Origin: Gammaproteobacteria bacterium
Lineage (GTDB): Bacteria > Pseudomonadota > Gammaproteobacteria > Xanthomonadales > Wenzhouxiangellaceae
Assembly (NCBI GenBank): GCA_009908385.1
Contig: JAAAPE010000055.1
Span: forward strand, 1 to 34,998
Direction of reading: 5' to 3'
Length of the DNA: 34,998 nt
How positions within the stretch are numbered: position 1 is the stretch's first letter; the number at the start of each line of letters is the position of its first letter. The notes beneath the pieces were generated by a model. That model ran no database searches. It worked only from the letters and a program-made list of their open reading frames with translations, and was not told the DNA's origin. Shown piece by piece: positions 32,253-34,998 of this stretch. The position numbers and the translations under genes were made by a program.

Positions 32253-33104
32253 ATGAGCGAACGCAGCGACTCAGACGCCGTCCGGATTGCGCGTGACTAT
32301 TACAACAGCGCCGACGCCGACCTTTTCTACCGGCAGGTCTGGGGTGGCGAGGACATTCATGTCGGGCTGTACGACTCCGAAGACGAATCGATCGCCGCGG
32401 CCAGTCGGCGGAGCGTGGCGCGAATGGCGGAGCTGGCCGGCGAGCTGACGCCGGAAAGCCGGGTGATCGATTTCGGTGCCGGCTATGGCGGGTCGATGCG
32501 CTACATCGCAGAGCGCTACGGCGCGCGCTGTGTCGCGCTGAACCTGAGCGACGTCGAGAACGACCGCGATCGCCACATGAATCGCGAGGCCGGCCTGGAC
32601 GATCGGATCGACGTGGTCGAGGGAGATTTCACCTTGCTGGATTTTCCCGACGCCAGTTTCGACGTGGTCTGGTCGCAGGAGGCCATCCTGCACGCCGGCG
32701 ATCGCGAAAAGGTCTGTGCGGAGGCCGCCCGCTTGCTCGTGCCCGGCGGGCGCTTCGTCTTTACCGACCCCATGCGGGCCGACGAGGCTTCGCCGAACTC
32801 GCTCAAGGCGATCTACGACCGGCTTCACCTCAGTTCGCTTGCCTCGCCGGCGTTCTATCGAAACACCCTGTCGGCCTCGGGGATGCGCGAAATCGTGTTC
32901 GAGCCCCATCCCGACCAGCTGGCCCGGCACTATGCCCGCGTGCGCGAAGTCCTGCTCGAGCAGGCCGATCGCCTGCTCGAGCAGGGCATGAGTGACGACT
33001 ACATCGAACGGATGAAGTCGGGCCTGAGCCATTGGGTCGAAGGCGGTCGCAACGGCACGCTGACCTGGGGGATTTTCGTGTTCGAAAAGATTCCGCCGGC
33101 TTGA
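32253..33104 (+). CDS. Sarcosine/dimethylglycine N-methyltransferase (glycine betaine synthesis)
   Basis: The 283-residue protein matches the SDMT/DMT enzymes of Halorhodospira and Aphanothece almost throughout: ARDYYNSADADLFYRQVWGG, EDIHVGLYDSEDESIAAASR, motif I VIDFGAGYGGS for SAM binding, VALNLSDVENDRDR, FDVVWSQEAILHAGDREKV, FTDPMRADEA and SPAFYRNTL. These enzymes methylate sarcosine and dimethylglycine with SAM to make the osmoprotectant betaine. Synthesis from glycine also needs a glycine/sarcosine methyltransferase (GSMT), which is not in this window. Its presence fits salt tolerance of the host. It is on the same strand as DUF423 upstream and the DASS transporter 111 bp downstream. Confidence 0.92.
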   Translation: MSERSDSDAVRIARDYYNSADADLFYRQVWGGEDIHVGLYDSEDESIAAASRRSVARMAELAGELTPESRVIDFGAGYGGSMRYIAERYGARCVALNLSDVENDRDRHMNREAGLDDRIDVVEGDFTLLDFPDASFDVVWSQEAILHAGDREKVCAEAARLLVPGGRFVFTDPMRADEASPNSLKAIYDRLHLSSLASPAFYRNTLSASGMREIVFEPHPDQLARHYARVREVLLEQADRLLEQGMSDDYIERMKSGLSHWVEGGRNGTLTWGIFVFEKIPPA

Positions 33105-33215
33105 GAGGAAGCTGCGGTTCGACTCGGGTCACGAGCCGGGCATCCGTGTCGACTCCGATGACCCGTTGACCCGAATCGGATACTCTCGGGGCCAGGCCTC
33201 CCCGACGATCATGAC

Positions 33216-34631
33216 GTGACCGAGCAAGCCGCCACGCCGCCGTCCCGGCTGACGCCGTTCTTCCTCGCCCTGGGTCCGCTGGCCGCGCTGGCCGTCGGCG
33301 GGCTCGGCCTTACGGCCTGGGGATTGCCGGCCCCGGCCGCCGTCGTCGCCGCCGTGACGGCCTGGTGCGCGGTATGGTGGTTGACCGAGCCCGTCCCGAT
33401 CCCGGTCACCTCGTTGCTGCCGATGGCGCTCCTGCCCCTGGGCGGGGCATTGACGCCCACGCAGGTGGCGCAGAGCTACGGCTCTCCGTTGATCCTGCTG
33501 CTGATGGGCGGGTTCATGCTGTCGGGTGCGCTGGCCAAGTCCGGGGCGCATCGCCGACTCGCGCTGGCGATGATCCGTGCCTGCGCGAGGCTGGGCCAGC
33601 GCGGCCTGGTGCTGGGCTTCATGCTGGCGGCGGCTTTCCTGTCGATGTGGATCTCGAACACCGCGACCACGCTGATGCTGCTGCCGGTCGCGCTGGCCGT
33701 CCTCGAAGACAAGCGTTTCGTGCCGCTGACCATCCCGCTGCTGCTGGGCATCGCCTACTCCGCCAGCCTGGGCGGGACGGGGACGCCGATCGGCACGCCG
33801 CCGAACCTGGTCTACATGCAGGTGGTCCAGGACCAGTTCGGAACGACCACCTCTTTCCCGCTGTGGATGAGCTGGGGTGTGCCCGTGGTCGTCCTGGTGT
33901 TGCCGTTGATGTTCCTTTGGCTGACGCGCAGCGTCACGTCGGGCGCGTTGCCGGAGCTCGAACGCCCGGGCGCCTGGACGACCGCGGAAAAGCGCGTGAT
34001 GGGCGTGTTTGCCGTCACCGCCGGGCTCTGGATGACCCGGACCGCTCCGTTCGGCGGCTGGCAGGCGGCGCTCGACCTGCCCTATGCCAACGACGCTGCG
34101 GTGGCCATGCTTGCGGTAGTTGCCCTGTGCTGCATACCGGATGGCAAGAAGGACGGCCGTGGTGGGCGGTTGCTCGACTGGGAAACCGCCGGCAGCATTC
34201 CCTGGGGCGTGCTGATCCTGTTCGCCGGCGGCATCACGATCGCGCGAGGCTTCATGGAGACGGGGCTCAGCGACGTCCTGGCGACCCAGCTGACCGCGCT
34301 CGCCACCCTGCCGCCCTGGCTGATGGTGCTGTGCATCGCCCTGGGCGTGACTTTCCTGACCGAAATGACCAGCAATACCGCGACCGGCTCGCTGCTGATG
34401 CCGGTGCTCGCGGCGACCGCGATCGCCTCCGATCTGCCGCCCGAGCTGCTGATGGTGCCGGCGGCGATCAGCGCATCCTGCGCCTTCATGCTGCCGGTGG
34501 CGACCGCCCCCAATGCCGTGATCTACGGCTCGGGCCGGGTGCCGATCCGGCGCATGGCCGGCGAGGGTTTCGTGGTCAACCTGATCGCGGCCGTGGTGAT
34601 CACGGGGGTCGTCATGCTGCGCTTTGGCTGA
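33216..34631 (+). CDS. DASS/SLC13-family anion symporter
   Basis: The 471-residue protein starts at GTG (an ATG five bases upstream is out of frame). It has about 12 membrane segments and the two SNT signatures of the divalent anion:Na+ symporter family: SNTATTLMLLP in the first half and SNTATGSLLMPVL in the second, plus the TGTPIGTPPNLVYM loop and FLTEMTSNTATG. An early motif TEPVPIPVTSLLPMALLPL is also typical. Family members carry dicarboxylates, citrate or sulfate with sodium ions; the substrate cannot be read here. Sodium-coupled transport would suit a saline habitat, which is inference. It is 111 bp downstream of the betaine methyltransferase and may share its transcript. Confidence 0.92.
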   Translation: MTEQAATPPSRLTPFFLALGPLAALAVGGLGLTAWGLPAPAAVVAAVTAWCAVWWLTEPVPIPVTSLLPMALLPLGGALTPTQVAQSYGSPLILLLMGGFMLSGALAKSGAHRRLALAMIRACARLGQRGLVLGFMLAAAFLSMWISNTATTLMLLPVALAVLEDKRFVPLTIPLLLGIAYSASLGGTGTPIGTPPNLVYMQVVQDQFGTTTSFPLWMSWGVPVVVLVLPLMFLWLTRSVTSGALPELERPGAWTTAEKRVMGVFAVTAGLWMTRTAPFGGWQAALDLPYANDAAVAMLAVVALCCIPDGKKDGRGGRLLDWETAGSIPWGVLILFAGGITIARGFMETGLSDVLATQLTALATLPPWLMVLCIALGVTFLTEMTSNTATGSLLMPVLAATAIASDLPPELLMVPAAISASCAFMLPVATAPNAVIYGSGRVPIRRMAGEGFVVNLIAAVVITGVVMLRFG

Positions 34632-34694
34632 TCGAGGGCGGGGAAGGGAGATCATGCGGCAGCGGTTTCCGGGGCACCGGGCACTGCGCCATTC

Positions 34695-34719
34695 TCCGCC
34701 CGGCTCACCGGGAGATTTT
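34695..34719 (+). terminator. Hairpin with T-run downstream of the DASS gene
   Basis: CCCGG and CCGGG pair around a CTCA loop (34699-34712), extended on one side by imperfect CTC/GAG pairing, and followed by AGATTTTG. It lies about 65 bp after the stop of the DASS gene, as expected for its terminator. Confidence 0.55.
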
Positions 34720-34746
34720 GACAGCGACTGTCGAAATCACTTAGAT
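34718..34746 (+). promoter_or_regulatory. Sigma-70-like promoter with overlapping dyad
   Basis: TTGACA at 34718 and TTAGAT at 34741 are separated by 17 bases. GACAG-CGA-CTGTC (34720-34732) is a perfect dyad overlapping the -35, so a repressor or activator site is plausible. It is placed correctly for the truncated gene at 34814, but the -10 is weak. Confidence 0.45.
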
Positions 34747-34813
34747 TTCCACGTCGCCGAAGCGTTCGGCCCGGCGCAATGCCCTGTTTCTCGTTCCTGC
34801 TGGGAGGCTAATC

Positions 34814-34998
34814 GTGGGATCAGACAAGAACGCATCGTGGGTGCGTACCGCCGGTCTTCGAACGATTATCGTCGTTGTATTGATCGCCGTCGTGACACCT
34901 TTCTGGGTCTACCTCGTCTTCTTCACCAACTTGTCGATGCTGGCCCTGGCTTTCATCGCCCTGGTGATCCTTCTTCTCCTGTCGACGGCGACCGCATG
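34814..34998 (+). CDS. Start of a small membrane protein, truncated by the window edge
   Basis: The GTG at 34814 follows GGGAGG at about seven bases and opens a frame that runs uninterrupted to the right edge. The 61 visible residues begin MGSDKNASWVRTAGLRTIIV and contain two hydrophobic segments (IIVVVLIAVVTPFWVYLVFF; MLALAFIALVILLLLSTATA). The family cannot be identified from this part. The good ribosome site and a promoter candidate upstream support a real gene. Confidence 0.65.
   Translation, partial: MGSDKNASWVRTAGLRTIIVVVLIAVVTPFWVYLVFFTNLSMLALAFIALVILLLLSTATA

Noticed and set aside
33129-34655. 508-residue open minus-strand frame opposite the DASS gene
   Set aside because: Composition is dominated by His, Gln, Arg, Gly and Asp, typical of antisense frames; the plus frame has the SNT motifs.
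1-34998. CRISPR arrays, insertion sequences and prophage
   Set aside because: I saw no regularly spaced repeats, no transposase or integrase frames and no terminal inverted repeats; the short repeats found are described individually.

Overview
The window is high-GC chromosomal DNA with ordinary bacterial gene spacing and Shine-Dalgarno sites. Its content suggests a free-living, salt-adapted gammaproteobacterium close to the Xanthomonadales/Wenzhouxiangella group. The reasons are an OleA thiolase very like the Xanthomonas enzyme, a DsbC, a TPR-carrying Ser/Thr kinase of the kind common there, secreted proteins with short C-terminal tags such as FNDRFED, and a sarcosine/dimethylglycine methyltransferase for glycine betaine. 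The taxonomic placement is inference. I saw no phage, transposase, CRISPR, tRNA or rRNA.

Layout. 1-8.6 kb: the 3' part of a Ser/Thr kinase-TPR protein, then a surface/secretome block. That block holds a DUF11-repeat protein and a Cys-repeat exported protein in one minus-strand operon, a NIDO-like protein and a large exported protein, with a frameshifted M20 amidohydrolase relic between them. 8.6-13.5 kb: a MATE relic, a multi-pass membrane protein, an exported alpha/beta hydrolase, a PQQ-type sugar dehydrogenase (YliI-like), a small broken membrane gene and a CmcJ-like oxygenase, mostly on the minus strand. 13.8-18.5 kb: DsbC; a response regulator with a degenerate GGDEF-like output domain behind a near-perfect sigma-54 promoter; a TauD-like dioxygenase; and an OleA without oleB, oleC or oleD beside it.

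18.6-24.2 kb: three membrane proteins (one YedI/DUF808), then a 791-residue fusion of a winged helix, a membrane anchor, a PEGA-like segment, an FGE-like domain and an alpha/beta hydrolase, followed by a small exported Cys protein. 24.5-26.6 kb: an MscS-family channel and a short-chain dehydrogenase. 26.64-27.35 kb: an AT-rich, non-coding gap with a TTGACA promoter, nested RNA helices whose ends pair, and a perfect 10-bp terminator. I read it as a structured RNA gene of about 180 nt. 27.35-30.7 kb: a tight operon of an AbgT transporter, an FAD oxidoreductase of the SelD-associated type and a CbiM-like permease. 30.7-35 kb: a lipid A-type acyltransferase lacking its catalytic Glu, DUF423, the betaine methyltransferase, a DASS/SLC13 transporter and the start of a small membrane protein.

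The strongest candidates for undescribed biology are the structured RNA near 27.0 kb and the winged-helix/FGE/hydrolase fusion at 21.0-23.4 kb. Next come the sigma-54-driven degenerate-GGDEF regulator and the OleA without its usual partners.
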